Shown: positions 55,253 through 64,000 of the stretch, piece after piece
Layout of the letters: each line of letters opens with the position of its first letter
How positions within the stretch are numbered: position 1 is the first letter of the stretch
Assembly (NCBI GenBank): GCA_001247695.2
Contig: LGRX02024549.1
Coordinates: forward strand, 1 to 64,000
Direction: 5' to 3'
DNA length: 64,000 nucleotides
Origin: Cymbomonas tetramitiformis
Lineage: Eukaryota; Chlorophyta; Pyramimonadophyceae; Pyramimonadales; Pyramimonadaceae
Made by a program: the position numbers and the translations under genes
The notes under the pieces: model-generated
Told to the model about the DNA's origin: nothing
What the model saw: only the letters and a program-made list of their open reading frames with translations
Database searches by the model: none

Positions 55253-55502
55253 GCGGAGGTGACTCGGCCCGCATTGGGAATTTACTTCGGCCACATTTCG
55301 GCCCGTCTCGGCCCGAACCCAAAATTGCCCGCCGCAGGCGCAAAATTTTAATTTTAAGTATGACAATTTGTCAAAAATCGATAAAACTTTGGAAATTTAT
55401 CGATTTTCCCCTCAATGCGACTCGGCCCATCCGCAACTTTTCCTTCGGCCCGCCTTCGGCCCGGGCCTCCATGACACGGCCCCGGGCCGGCCAATCGCAG
55501 GA
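55253..55502. mobile_element. 250-bp insertion with 11-bp target duplication
   Basis: AGATATCTTCC occurs at 55242-55252 and again at 55503-55513. Between them lies a sequence rich in TCGGCCC words with an AT-rich centre (ATCGATAAATTTCC). It interrupts Pol between integrase and chromodomain. Ends are not inverted repeats. A SINE-like or MULE-derived insertion would fit the duplication length. Confidence 0.65.
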
Positions 55503-58500
55503 AGATATCTTCCCTGAAGAGCAGCTTCTCCCTAACGAGCTGCAACTGGCGAACAAATTGGCGGGCTGTCTCGTGGGCTGTACCCTTTTTTACTGCTGCG
55601 CCCTTCCCCCCCTTAGCTCGGCCTCTCCGTGATGCAAGTGCTGCTTCCACGAAAAAGTCCAGCTGAGAGGCCGGAGCGTGACCGTACGTCAGTTCAAAAG
55701 GGGTGAAGCTCGTGACGGCGGAACGAGAGTCATTAATGGCGTACTCGACCGGGGTACACCACAAATCCCAATCGTGCTGGTTGGCGTCGACATACGCGCG
55801 CAACATGCGTTCGACCGTGTGGTTTGTGTGCTCTGCCTGCCCATCACCTTGCGGGTGGTACGGCGTGGTAGAGGCAATCTGGACTCCCATCAACCGATGT
55901 AGCTCGAGATGCATCTCATCTCTGAAGCGGGAGTCCCGATCACAGACGATCTTCATGGGAGCGCCGTGCAAACGCCACACTTGGTCGAAATACATGCGCG
56001 CGATCTGTGCAGCCGAGCTGTCAGCGTAAAGCATGGGGACTACGTGCACCATCTTGGACAGCTTGTCCGTGAAGGTAGCAAACGCGTCGTACCCTCGCTC
56101 TGTGCGAGGCAGCCCAGTGACGAAGTCGATACTAACCACTTGCCACAGTCTTACTGGGACTTGCAGGGGGTTAAGCTGACCGTCTGGATACCCGTTGCGT
56201 GGCCGGGTCTGTTGGCACACGACGCAGGATTTGCACCAGTCGGTGACATCCTTGCTCATGCGTGGCCACCAAAAACGACGGGATACCCTGTCCAGTGTCT
56301 TATCCCTTCCTGTGTGCCCTGCTGCCGGGGACTCGTGTGCTTCGCGCATCACCAGCTCTCTGAGGGGGGAATCCTGAGCTAGCACCAGCTGATACCGCCC
56401 TTCTGCCACTCGCCATATCATGTCGTCTACCATGCGAAATGTGTCTGTCCTCTGATGTGGGGCTGCGATCAGTTCTTCTTTCAACGAACTGAGGTACGGG
56501 CTGCGTTCGTATTCCGCTTGCAAGGCGCGGACGAACTCCCCAGCCTTCAGTGGTCCTGACGCTGCCCTGGCCTTTGCTGCAACCCCTGTAGTGACTAAAG
56601 GCTCGTCGGGTTCTGCTTCACTGTCCTTTCGCGCAGGTGGCGCTCGGGGCTTCGCCCTGCTGGCTGCTGGGGCCCACACCAGAAGGACCGGCCAGCGCAG
56701 CGGGGACCGACCTCCATCAGGGGACTCGAAGAGGTGGTTGGGACGACCTTTTTCGTCCTTCATGTCAAAGACCTTGACCGGATGAAGCCCATACTTGGGG
56801 TGAATCAACCGCCTCCAGGGAGCGTCATAGTCTGGCAGAAGGAACATCGCTGAGGTGTTTTCTGGATCGGCGCGCCACTCAGCAAGGAAATGCCGAAGAA
56901 TTCTTTCTATCAAGTCCGAATCCTTCGTGTAAGGGGGGTTACACCAAACGTGTTTCCCGCGCCACTTTTCCTTTAAGCAGTCGGTCCAATAGGTGTCAAC
57001 CTGCCGGTTAACGCCCATGGAGTCGCAACACGCGTCAACGTCAAACATCCCGTACTGGGCCGCTATCTCCTCAAAGCGCTCCCTGATCAGCTTCCAGTCC
57101 TGGCGATCTACGACCTGGTCGTAGTGGGAGCTACCTTCTGGGGGCTTAACGGGCTCAGGTACCTTTCCGGCTGCCTTTGGATGACTCTGGGTCTCAGGAT
57201 GGGGGAACTCGTCGGTCCCCGGTGCTCCTTTCTCCGGATGACTCTGGACTTCTGCTGTGGCCTGTTCCCTAGCTCGGTCTGCTCTGGTCATGACTGCTAG
57301 CGATTCGGCATCCCTCAAGGACTTCTCGCCTACTGCTAGGGTGGCAGCTGCGTCCAGCCAGAGGGCCGGCGACTCTACCCACGTGAGCCCATTCAGATGG
57401 GTGAGCTCACCAATGACCGGTGCCGGACTGGTGGGAGGGAAGGACTCGTCCTCGGAATCACTATACTCGAAGGTGGCGCCTAAGACAGATGTGGGATCCT
57501 CGTCCTCTTCACATATCTTGCCTTTCGGCTCAGAGTACTCGGGTCCATCGGTGGTGCGATCCACTGCCCCGAGGACAGAGGTAGGATCCTCGTCCTCTTC
57601 GGACCCCTTGCCTATCGGTGCGGAGTCTCTGGGCCCATCCGTGGCGCGATCCACAATCCCTTTTTCCTTCAAACCTTCTCTGGCTGACATTTCCTGATAG
57701 TCTGGTCGCCGAGACTGCGCATCTGGTACTGCCAAACAGCGCCCTGGCACGTGCTCCATCTGATGGACTCCTACCTCTACCAAGTCCTCGTACCAGCGAG
57801 CCTGACGTCGGCTGAGCTCCCTAGCTGGGGCGAAGAGCCACTGAAGGGGTTTATGGTCTCCCATGAGCTTAAATGATGTAAAAATCAGATAATGTCTCCA
57901 GGTGACCGTGGTACAATGATGGATGGCACAAAGCTCCCGTTCCCCAGCGTGATAGTTCTGCTCTGCGCTGGAGAACTGCCGGCTTTCAAAGGCCAAGGGC
58001 TGCAAGCCTCGTCCCTGATCCTGCATGAGTACACCCCCTAGTGCTACTCCACTGGCATCTGTCTGTACGAAAAAGGGTCTGGAACCGTCTGCTGCACCCT
58101 TTTGATCGGGTAGGGCCAAGGCTGGGGAGGAGATCAAAGCAGTTTTCAGCTGTTTAAATGCTGCCTTTTCATTCTCGCCCCAGGTCCATTCCACACCGGA
58201 TTTGGTGAGGCGGGTCAGTGGGTACGCGATGTCTGCGAAGTTCTGGATGTACCTTCGGTAGAAGCCACACATGCCCAGGAACTGTCGCACGTGTGTGACA
58301 GTTTCTAGGTCTGGCCAGTCGCGCACTGACGCAACCTTATCCCGCTGTGGGCGGCATCCATCCCGATCCACCACGTGCCCTAGGAACCGGACTGCTCGTT
58401 TGCACAGTTTGACTTTCGACTTTTTAAGATAGACGGAATTCTTTCGACATGCCTCCAAGACCTGGCGGAGGTGGTCGAGGTGTACCTCATGGGCGCTCTT

Positions 58501-59913
58501 ACCCGGAACCTCAGCTGAGAAAATCATGATGTCATCTACAAATACTCTGCAAAAGGGTAGGTGCCCGAGGTACTGGGTCATCATCCTTTGCCAGGTACTT
58601 GGGGAGTTTGACAATCCCATGGGCATGACCAACCACTCGTACGCTCCAAAGTGCGTAGTCATTACAGTTTTCTCCACGTCCTCTGCCTTCATAGGAACCT
58701 GCCAAAATCCCCAAAGGGCATCCATCGTAGAGAAGACGGTAGCCCCTTGTAGGTCATCTAAGAGACTCTGTACATCCGGGAGGGGGTACTTATCCTTGAT
58801 CGTGATCTCATTGATCTGTCTGTAGTCAATGACTAGACGCAACTCTTTGGGATTACTTGGTTTGGGGACCATCAGCACGGGGCAGCCCCACGGAGAGGCC
58901 GAGGGTCGTATGTACCCTTTGGCTAAGAGTTCATCTAGCTGTTGCCGGAGTTGCCGCAACTCCTCCTGCGACAACTTGTACCCTCGCCGGTGCAGGGCGT
59001 TCCCACTCCAATCTGGCCTGAGCCGGATGCCGGACTTGAATTCCCTTGACTGGACCGAATTTGGCAGCTCGGTGCAAATGACATCTGCGAACTCCTTTTC
59101 CAGGTCCCTAAGCTGCTGCCAGATTTCCGGCGACACCGTCTCGTCTATCTCGTCCTCCGGCGGTTCCGGGGAGGCCTGAGCAGTCTGTGGAGCTGGCGGC
59201 GGGGTAGTGACTGGTGGGACGGCTGGTACTGGCGGGTCTGTGGTCTGCGGAGCTGGCGGCGGGGTAGTGTCTGGCGGCACGACTGGTGCCGAGGCTCGCG
59301 ACCTCTGCTTCTGAGGGCTTGGGACGGTGGGACCTTTTGGTCTCGGCGGCTGCCCAGCGAAGGGGCCACCTTCAGCACCAGGCTGACCGACTGCTGCGAC
59401 CTGGTCACGCCAGCGCACTCGCTTACGCCGTGCTCGGGGTCGTCGCTCCGCGACCAGACCCCGGCCCTGCTGGAGCGCCGCGGCCGCCTGAGCGTGCCAG
59501 GTGGGTGGCTTCCCGGCCGCGTGATCCTCTATCGCCTGTCTACGCACCGCTGGCGGAAGCAACGCAAATGCTCCGTTCGCCTCCTGCTTGCTAGCGAAAA
59601 CGCGAAGAGGGTCAGGATGATCCCCGGCCTCGTCAACCGTACTCGCAAATCCCTGTGGCCTAATATCCTCGACCACCGCCCCTACTCTCTGCAAATGACA
59701 CGCTCCTTCCACGTCACTGTAGCCGGACTCGGAGCTGTCCGAGACCAACCCTCCCGGCCCCTCAGACTCCTCTGCTCCGTCCGGCACCGTTGCGCTGGGA
59801 CGCACGCTGACCTCACTATCCTCGGACCCGGAGGAGGGTTCTGACGCTAGGCCTGCTACAACATCGTTGGGGGAATCTTCGTCGGAGTCTCCCCCCCCCT
59901 TGTTGCAGGCCAA
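55354..59913 (-). CDS. Element F Pol: RT, RNase H, Dam-like methyltransferase, integrase
   Basis: A 1519-codon frame. Residues 1-270: acidic then Pro-rich linker. RT about 300-540 with LRLVIDYRQIN, FSTMDALWGFWQV and RVFVDDIMIF (catalytic FVDD). RNase H about 610-735 (QTDASGVALGG, ERELCAI, GDHKPLQWL, VPDAQSRR). A linker with a 31-residue tandem duplication follows. Dam-like domain about 925-1080: GMFDVDACCDS and HVWCNPPYTK, the amino-methyltransferase NPPY motif. Integrase about 1185-1475: zinc finger H-x-H...CKSCVVC, catalytic Asp in SIDFVTGLP and VCDRDSRF, Glu in GQAEHTNHTVE. The last 45 residues (after REDIF) come from the 250-bp insertion. Catalytic residues look intact. Confidence 0.9.
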   Translation of the reverse strand: MACNKGGGDSDEDSPNDVVAGLASEPSSGSEDSEVSVRPSATVPDGAEESEGPGGLVSDSSESGYSDVEGACHLQRVGAVVEDIRPQGFASTVDEAGDHPDPLRVFASKQEANGAFALLPPAVRRQAIEDHAAGKPPTWHAQAAAALQQGRGLVAERRPRARRKRVRWRDQVAAVGQPGAEGGPFAGQPPRPKGPTVPSPQKQRSRASAPVVPPDTTPPPAPQTTDPPVPAVPPVTTPPPAPQTAQASPEPPEDEIDETVSPEIWQQLRDLEKEFADVICTELPNSVQSREFKSGIRLRPDWSGNALHRRGYKLSQEELRQLRQQLDELLAKGYIRPSASPWGCPVLMVPKPSNPKELRLVIDYRQINEITIKDKYPLPDVQSLLDDLQGATVFSTMDALWGFWQVPMKAEDVEKTVMTTHFGAYEWLVMPMGLSNSPSTWQRMMTQYLGHLPFCRVFVDDIMIFSAEVPGKSAHEVHLDHLRQVLEACRKNSVYLKKSKVKLCKRAVRFLGHVVDRDGCRPQRDKVASVRDWPDLETVTHVRQFLGMCGFYRRYIQNFADIAYPLTRLTKSGVEWTWGENEKAAFKQLKTALISSPALALPDQKGAADGSRPFFVQTDASGVALGGVLMQDQGRGLQPLAFESRQFSSAEQNYHAGERELCAIHHCTTVTWRHYLIFTSFKLMGDHKPLQWLFAPARELSRRQARWYEDLVEVGVHQMEHVPGRCLAVPDAQSRRPDYQEMSAREGLKEKGIVDRATDGPRDSAPIGKGSEEDEDPTSVLGAVDRTTDGPEYSEPKGKICEEDEDPTSVLGATFEYSDSEDESFPPTSPAPVIGELTHLNGLTWVESPALWLDAAATLAVGEKSLRDAESLAVMTRADRAREQATAEVQSHPEKGAPGTDEFPHPETQSHPKAAGKVPEPVKPPEGSSHYDQVVDRQDWKLIRERFEEIAAQYGMFDVDACCDSMGVNRQVDTYWTDCLKEKWRGKHVWCNPPYTKDSDLIERILRHFLAEWRADPENTSAMFLLPDYDAPWRRLIHPKYGLHPVKVFDMKDEKGRPNHLFESPDGGRSPLRWPVLLVWAPAASRAKPRAPPARKDSEAEPDEPLVTTGVAAKARAASGPLKAGEFVRALQAEYERSPYLSSLKEELIAAPHQRTDTFRMVDDMIWRVAEGRYQLVLAQDSPLRELVMREAHESPAAGHTGRDKTLDRVSRRFWWPRMSKDVTDWCKSCVVCQQTRPRNGYPDGQLNPLQVPVRLWQVVSIDFVTGLPRTERGYDAFATFTDKLSKMVHVVPMLYADSSAAQIARMYFDQVWRLHGAPMKIVCDRDSRFRDEMHLELHRLMGVQIASTTPYHPQGDGQAEHTNHTVERMLRAYVDANQHDWDLWCTPVEYAINDSRSAVTSFTPFELTYGHAPASQLDFFVEAALASRRGRAKGGKGAAVKKGTAHETARQFVRQLQLVREKLLFREDIFLRLAGPGPCHGGPGRRRAEGKVADGPSRIEGKIDKFPKFYRFLTNCHT

Positions 59914-61302
59914 CGCGCCAAAAGTCCCATCGGGGCCGAGGTAGATAGACGACGAAAGCTTGCTCCTCTCTGTTTTGGAGGGTCCGCAGGTCCCGGCGAG
60001 CTCGACGTTGGCTCAAAAGGACTCCCTGTACCAGTGCCATTGCCGTGTCCTTGGACCGACTGGGGGCCGGGGACCCCGGCGAACAGCCGGTGATGACGAC
60101 CTCTTCCCTGCCCTTGGTGAACCGGACCGAACCCCAGTTCTTATAATCCAGTGTAACCGGGGAAAGGTTCGCCAGCCAAGGACCTCCCAGGATGACATCC
60201 ACCTTGAGGTCGAGGGGCATTACCCGAAGCTCAACTTGCTGGCCGTAGCCTATGACCCCTTCGACGTCTCAGCAAGGAGCTTGGGCCTGATGCAGGAATT
60301 GGCATCATACGTGGTGCCGTCAGCCACCCGAACCCGCATGGCTTGCTCGTGGCGCACCGGCTTGACGCCGGTGAGCTTCTGCAGTGTACTCTTTGCGATA
60401 ATATTGGTGGACGCTCCCGAATCCACCAACACCTTGACTCTGACGCCCGCAATCCAGGCCCAAAACAGCAACAACGTCGGTGTGCGACTGTGCCTGTCGA
60501 AACTCCTCGGGCGCGCTCCCATCGAGGACACCGCTGCTAGGGACTCACACCAGCTCGGACTGATATCGCCGTCCTGCATTATGCAGTCCAGGCGGGTGAC
60601 TGACGTTTCTGCGTCGGAGTCACAGTCCGGGAGGCAGTAAGTACACGCGTCAGCTAGCAGGCCGATGGCGACTGCTTTCTGGACTGCACTGCGCTCCGGG
60701 AAGTTTGGGGGGGACACCGCGACTTGAACTGACGCTGCAGCCAGTTTAGCCGCTATGTGCTTTCTGACTTGCTCGTCCCGGTGCATCAGCTCATTGTCTT
60801 GCTGAAGTTCCCTATTCTCCCTTTCCAATTCCTCCTGTACGAAGGCGTGGAAGTCCGCATGGCGTTCTGTTGAGGTAGAAGCCGGGTCCCTACCCTCCAA
60901 CTCGTACTTGCGTTGCAATCGAGAGGTTCGAAGCGCCTTGTCTTCAGGAGTCAGCCATGGTCTGCGTTTCGGACCCAAAGCCTGGCGAGCCCTGCTCCTG
61001 GTCAACCACGGCCGACTGGGCTTTGAAGTTCTCTCTGGTGGTGAGAGTTCTTCTCCCTCGGCAGGCTTGGGCTTGGCTACGCGAACGAACCGTCCGAACT
61101 CCTGATCCAAGATGGCTTTGCGTCGGCGATTGAACTCGCGCACCCTAACGAGCCGCTTCAAGCGCTTATCTAACTCTTCTCGATTCAACTGGGGCTTACT
61201 AGTCGTGGGTCCAAGCTTCTGGCTCATTCGCCTTTGCCCTGCCCTCCAAAGCGCAAGGGACTTGACCGGTCGGACCTCTGACTCTTCCAGCTTTAGATAC
61301 AT
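59816..61302 (-). pseudogene. Element F linker and aspartic protease
   Basis: 61302-60250 encodes a basic, Glu/Arg-rich helical linker and then KVLVDSGASTNIIAKSTLQK, the retropepsin active site (DSG). A one-base change at about 60270 leads to the rest of the protease, LKVDVILGGPWLANLSPVTL (the flap/second-half 'DVILGxxWL'), in the frame ending 59816. A further change at the eight-G run near 59900 is needed to enter Pol. The protease would cut Gag and Pol; as sequenced it is split. Confidence 0.7.
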
Positions 61303-61859
61303 TTCTAGCTCCCTGATGGCGGAACGCAGGCGAGCACTTGGCTGCTGGGCCTGAAAGGCGCTTTCCTAACTCTGGGGGGTAAACGCTGAGCCCTGAACTT
61401 CCAGTGCCCGCGAACTCTCGCAACATCCGACCCCTGGTTCTCCAAGTGCTGTTGGTAGACTGCCCGTGGTTCAACTGTGTGGCTCGACCGGTTTTTATCC
61501 CGGGTGTCCGCACCGGTGATCCAACAGAGCAGCTCCCACGGCTCCTCGGGACGCGCGGAACTGAGGCGGTTGCTGGGGTTCTGGCGGACTTCCAGAAGTT
61601 CGCCTGCTCTCTCTGGATGCGTTGCTCGACCTGTTCCCGCTCAGGAGGCTCTGGGCTTCCCGTGCGGGTGGCGGCTAGCATGTCCAAATCCTCCTGCTCA
61701 TACTCCTCGACTCGACTCTGGCTCTTGAAGTGGCGCCTGGCGCTGCTACTAAGGTGTCTCCCACACCTTCTCCACCTATCACGCAGCACCTGCATCGCTG
61801 TGGACGCCGGCGCGGGCCCTTTTGTCCCCCTGACCCCGCAGTGACGGGGCCCGCGCCCT
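61303..61859 (-). other. Element F Gag-protease linker
   Basis: Minus-strand frames here are Arg/Glu/Ser-rich (EEYEQEDLDMLAATRTGSPE) and look coding in places, but no single frame connects Gag with the protease. Probably a linker with frameshifts. Confidence 0.4.
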
Positions 61860-63131
61860 TTACTGCGGGGAGGACGCCCCGGGCTGGGGAGCGTCCTCCT
61901 GGACAAAATCCAATCCGATGGCAGCCAAAGCTTCATCCATCGAATCGTCCCCTATCAACGCCAGGGTGTCCTCCAGGAGGCACTTGGCCCACTCCTTCGG
62001 GCGCTGCTTCGCCTGCGGACAGTCGCGGGCATAATGGTCCATGCTCTTGCACAGACGGCAGCCCTCGTACTCTGGGGAGCCGAGTCGTTGCCCTGTGGGT
62101 GTCGGAGTGCCAGCGGATGTCGCCATGGCTAGCAGCTCCTCCGTGACATCTACGTGGGCCAGCAGCTGGACCGAGCGGCTCGTCTTATCCTGGCTCTGCC
62201 GTAACTCCCGCTCAGCCTCTATGGCCCAGGTCAGGAGTTCGTGGCGGCCTTTACTGGCCGTCCGGCTCAGGGTCAGGACCGAAGCGCTTTTCCTCTCGGC
62301 TATAAGGAAGACCTTCCTCCTTATCTCCGGTATCAATCCCGTAAGGAATATCTCCAGCAGCTCCTCTTCCGGCACCGGAGAGGTGAGCTCGTGGGCAGCC
62401 AGCATGCTCACGATGTCGTGAGCAAGGTGCACCCCGTCCCAGAACTCGCGGACCGTGCGAGTCTGTCTGTCCTGACTTTGACGCACGCGACGCAGGAACG
62501 GACCGATCGACGCCATTTCCCCCTTGTCGGGCATCACCAGCTGCGCCAAGGGGACCACTATGACGTCCAGGGTGAGGTTCTTACCTTCCCGAGCCTCCGT
62601 CAACACCGAAGAAAGCTCGCGGTACTCGGAGCTGAGTTTGCCGAAGCAGTGTCTGGCCACTTCCGACAGCAGGGAGTGGTCTGACAACACCTTCTCCTCA
62701 CCCCCGCTCTCTAGTGGGCCCAGACGCGCCATCTCCATGGCATAGCGTACCGGCTCCAGTTCCCGAACCTCCCTGACCTGCCGAACGAATCGGAGGAGCC
62801 GACCAAAGACGTGGGACGACCCCTCCACCTCTGTGTGGTATTTGTCCACTGCCTTCTCCATGGCTCTGAGGGCCTCCTTGAGAGCGTGCTGCTCGTCCTT
62901 ACGACTGTAATGGCTTCGGGGCTCCCTGTAACGAGAGGACGCGAAGGTGAACTGGCTGTCGCCATCCCCGTTCTCACCCGGCCCATCGCCGCCAGGGTCC
63001 TCGCCCGGACTCCCCGGACCTCCTGGCCCTCCAGGGTCACCGCCCCCCGAGCCTCCGGGACCTCCATGACTGCTGGCACCGGGCACCTCCGGAAGCTCGT
63101 GTGGCTCCGAGTGCTCAAGTTGAGGGACCAT
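61860..63131 (-). CDS. Element F Gag capsid and zinc knuckle
   Basis: ATG at 63131 overlaps the upstream frame by 17 bases. A Gly/Pro-rich start (about 60 residues) is followed by a Ty3-type capsid of about 260 helical residues (EEELLEIFLTGLIPEIRRKV). The knuckle GCRLCKSMDHYARDCPQ (CX2CX4HX4C) and the block EWAKCLLEDTLALIGDD follow, both matched in element E. The frame is intact over 423 codons. Confidence 0.8.
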   Translation of the reverse strand: MVPQLEHSEPHELPEVPGASSHGGPGGSGGGDPGGPGGPGSPGEDPGGDGPGENGDGDSQFTFASSRYREPRSHYSRKDEQHALKEALRAMEKAVDKYHTEVEGSSHVFGRLLRFVRQVREVRELEPVRYAMEMARLGPLESGGEEKVLSDHSLLSEVARHCFGKLSSEYRELSSVLTEAREGKNLTLDVIVVPLAQLVMPDKGEMASIGPFLRRVRQSQDRQTRTVREFWDGVHLAHDIVSMLAAHELTSPVPEEELLEIFLTGLIPEIRRKVFLIAERKSASVLTLSRTASKGRHELLTWAIEAERELRQSQDKTSRSVQLLAHVDVTEELLAMATSAGTPTPTGQRLGSPEYEGCRLCKSMDHYARDCPQAKQRPKEWAKCLLEDTLALIGDDSMDEALAAIGLDFVQEDAPQPGASSPQ

Positions 63132-64000
63132 CCTCCCCCCCGTCTTCTGGTGCGTCTACCGCCGCAGCAAGCGGAGGCGGTGACACAGCCAGAAAGTCGT
63201 CGAAAGCTCCGGGCCACACGTCCGCGGCGCAAAACCCACACACCGGCAGGTACACCTTCTTTAGGAGTGCCACCACACTTTTCTTAGCGCCTACTTGACA
63301 CGTCCACATACGCACCGGGCTCTCCTCGTGCCCGCACCCGCAGCGAGCGCAGCTCTCTGCGACGGGCGCTAAGGCCGTCGTGAGACTGTGAATCACCTGG
63401 GTCCCGAGGACTCTGTCCTCGTCCGAGACCCTTGCTTTCAGGCATTGCCTGATCTGACTGGCAGAGTGCAAGCACCCGGGGACCTGACCAAGGGAACGAT
63501 ACCTACGAGCGGCGTCGTAAAACAGGCGCTGGGCGTCGATTCCCGGTTTGGCATGCCCGACCACGTGTTTCCGGAGGGCGTCGCAGACTCTTATAGGAAG
63601 GGAAACAAAGTCCCATGCGTGCGGTGGAAGCGATGCCACGCCCGTGCGTGACTCCTCTGGCGGGCTTTGCACGTCCCGGTTCTCGACGTCACAGGTGACG
63701 ACGGAAGCAGGCTCTACCAGCTCATGCCCCGCTCGGGAGATGGGCGTCTCCTGAACCGGACTCGACATTGCCGCTGAGGGCCCTCGAGCGTCCGACTCCA
63801 CGGGCCCCGAGGGCGAAGCCTGAACCAGGGCGAGCCTTTGGACTTGTGACTCTATGACCGCCTGCAGCCTCTCCTCTAGCTGAGCCTCAGCCGACGCTCG
63901 CCGCTCTTCAGCAGCTACCTGCTGAGCGACGCTCTCGTCGACAGCCAACTGCCTGGCAGTCTCCCGGGCTTCTGCAGCCAGCCGGTCTGCAGCCCAGCGC
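63115..64000 (-). CDS. Element F Gag-associated N-terminal protein with CxxC...CxxC domain (partial)
   Basis: The frame is open to the window edge and ends at 63115. The visible part starts with a coiled-coil-like, Ala/Glu-rich stretch (QVAAEERRASAEAQLEERLQ), then a helical domain (SLPIRVCDALRKHVVGHAKP), and ends with SCARCGCGHE ... VYLPVCGFC, a likely zinc-binding domain. Element E has the same domain before its capsid. The overlap with the capsid ATG suggests two proteins or coupled translation. Confidence 0.65.
   Translation of the reverse strand, partial: RWAADRLAAEARETARQLAVDESVAQQVAAEERRASAEAQLEERLQAVIESQVQRLALVQASPSGPVESDARGPSAAMSSPVQETPISRAGHELVEPASVVTCDVENRDVQSPPEESRTGVASLPPHAWDFVSLPIRVCDALRKHVVGHAKPGIDAQRLFYDAARRYRSLGQVPGCLHSASQIRQCLKARVSDEDRVLGTQVIHSLTTALAPVAESCARCGCGHEESPVRMWTCQVGAKKSVVALLKKVYLPVCGFCAADVWPGAFDDFLAVSPPPLAAAVDAPEDGGEDGPST

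Larger units (their letters stand above)
53590..64000 (-). mobile_element. Ty3/gypsy chromovirus F with two methyltransferase-like domains (5' end outside window)
   Basis: Minus-strand order: Gag (64000-61860), charged linker, aspartic protease (about 60350-60100), then one long Pol frame with RT, RNase H, Dam-like domain and integrase (59913-55354), post-integrase module and chromodomain (55240-54430), C5-methyltransferase (about 54445-53590). RT-before-integrase order plus chromodomain defines a chromovirus. LTRs are not in the window: the 5' end runs off, and a 3' LTR was not recognised left of 53590. Frame changes occur at several junctions, one at an eight-G run. Confidence 0.8.

Overview
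This window looks like nuclear DNA of a large, repeat-rich eukaryotic genome, most likely a unicellular alga. The evidence is GT-AG introns, LINEs with RNase H, Ty3-type and Gag-only LTR elements, CACTA/Tnp2-type DNA transposons and one multi-exon host gene whose introns are full of minisatellites. A green (prasinophyte-like) alga is my best guess, but nothing in the sequence proves the taxon. There are no bacterial operons, rRNAs or CRISPR arrays.

Layout. (1) 1-18.95 kb is a nest of transposons. A minus-strand LINE (reverse transcriptase, zinc-finger-like segment, RNase H, possible (TAA)n tail) was hit by a CACTA-like element (2001-6503, 3-bp target duplication) and by LTR element A (6669-17677, 5-bp target duplication). 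Element A then received a solo LTR of family C (6986-7238) and a second CACTA-like element, D (9344-16714, 3-bp duplication). Removing each insert restores a collinear sequence, so the order of events can be read directly. (2) 19.2-26.9 kb is a plus-strand remnant of a Ty3-like element (E) with a candidate LTR, an initiator-Met-type primer site and a long Gag region. (3) 26.9-36.0 kb is repeated sequence carrying two more Gag-only LTR elements, B (27367-31234) and C (31942-35552); the 3' LTR of B is split by a TTAA-flanked piggyBac-like MITE. (4) 37.47-46.37 kb is the only convincing host gene: about 12 exons encoding an ARM/HEAT-like helical-repeat protein, with different minisatellites in five introns. 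(5) 47.8-52.3 kb holds two LINE-type remnants. (6) 53.6-64.0 kb (minus strand, running off the window) is a Ty3/gypsy chromovirus, F, with Gag, protease, RT-RNase H, integrase and chromodomain. It also carries two DNA-methyltransferase-like domains: a Dam-like one inside Pol and a C5-cytosine one downstream of the chromodomain.

Most interesting: the two CACTA-like elements share a layout of two divergent tRNA-like Pol III units, then a long inverted repeat, then the transposase-derived gene, although their sequences have diverged. Other strong points are the double-methyltransferase Ty3 element and a family of about 3.3-3.6 kb LTR elements that encode only a Gag with a zinc knuckle and a C-terminal membrane segment. 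Many element genes carry frameshifts, several at homopolymers, so part of the apparent decay could be assembly error.
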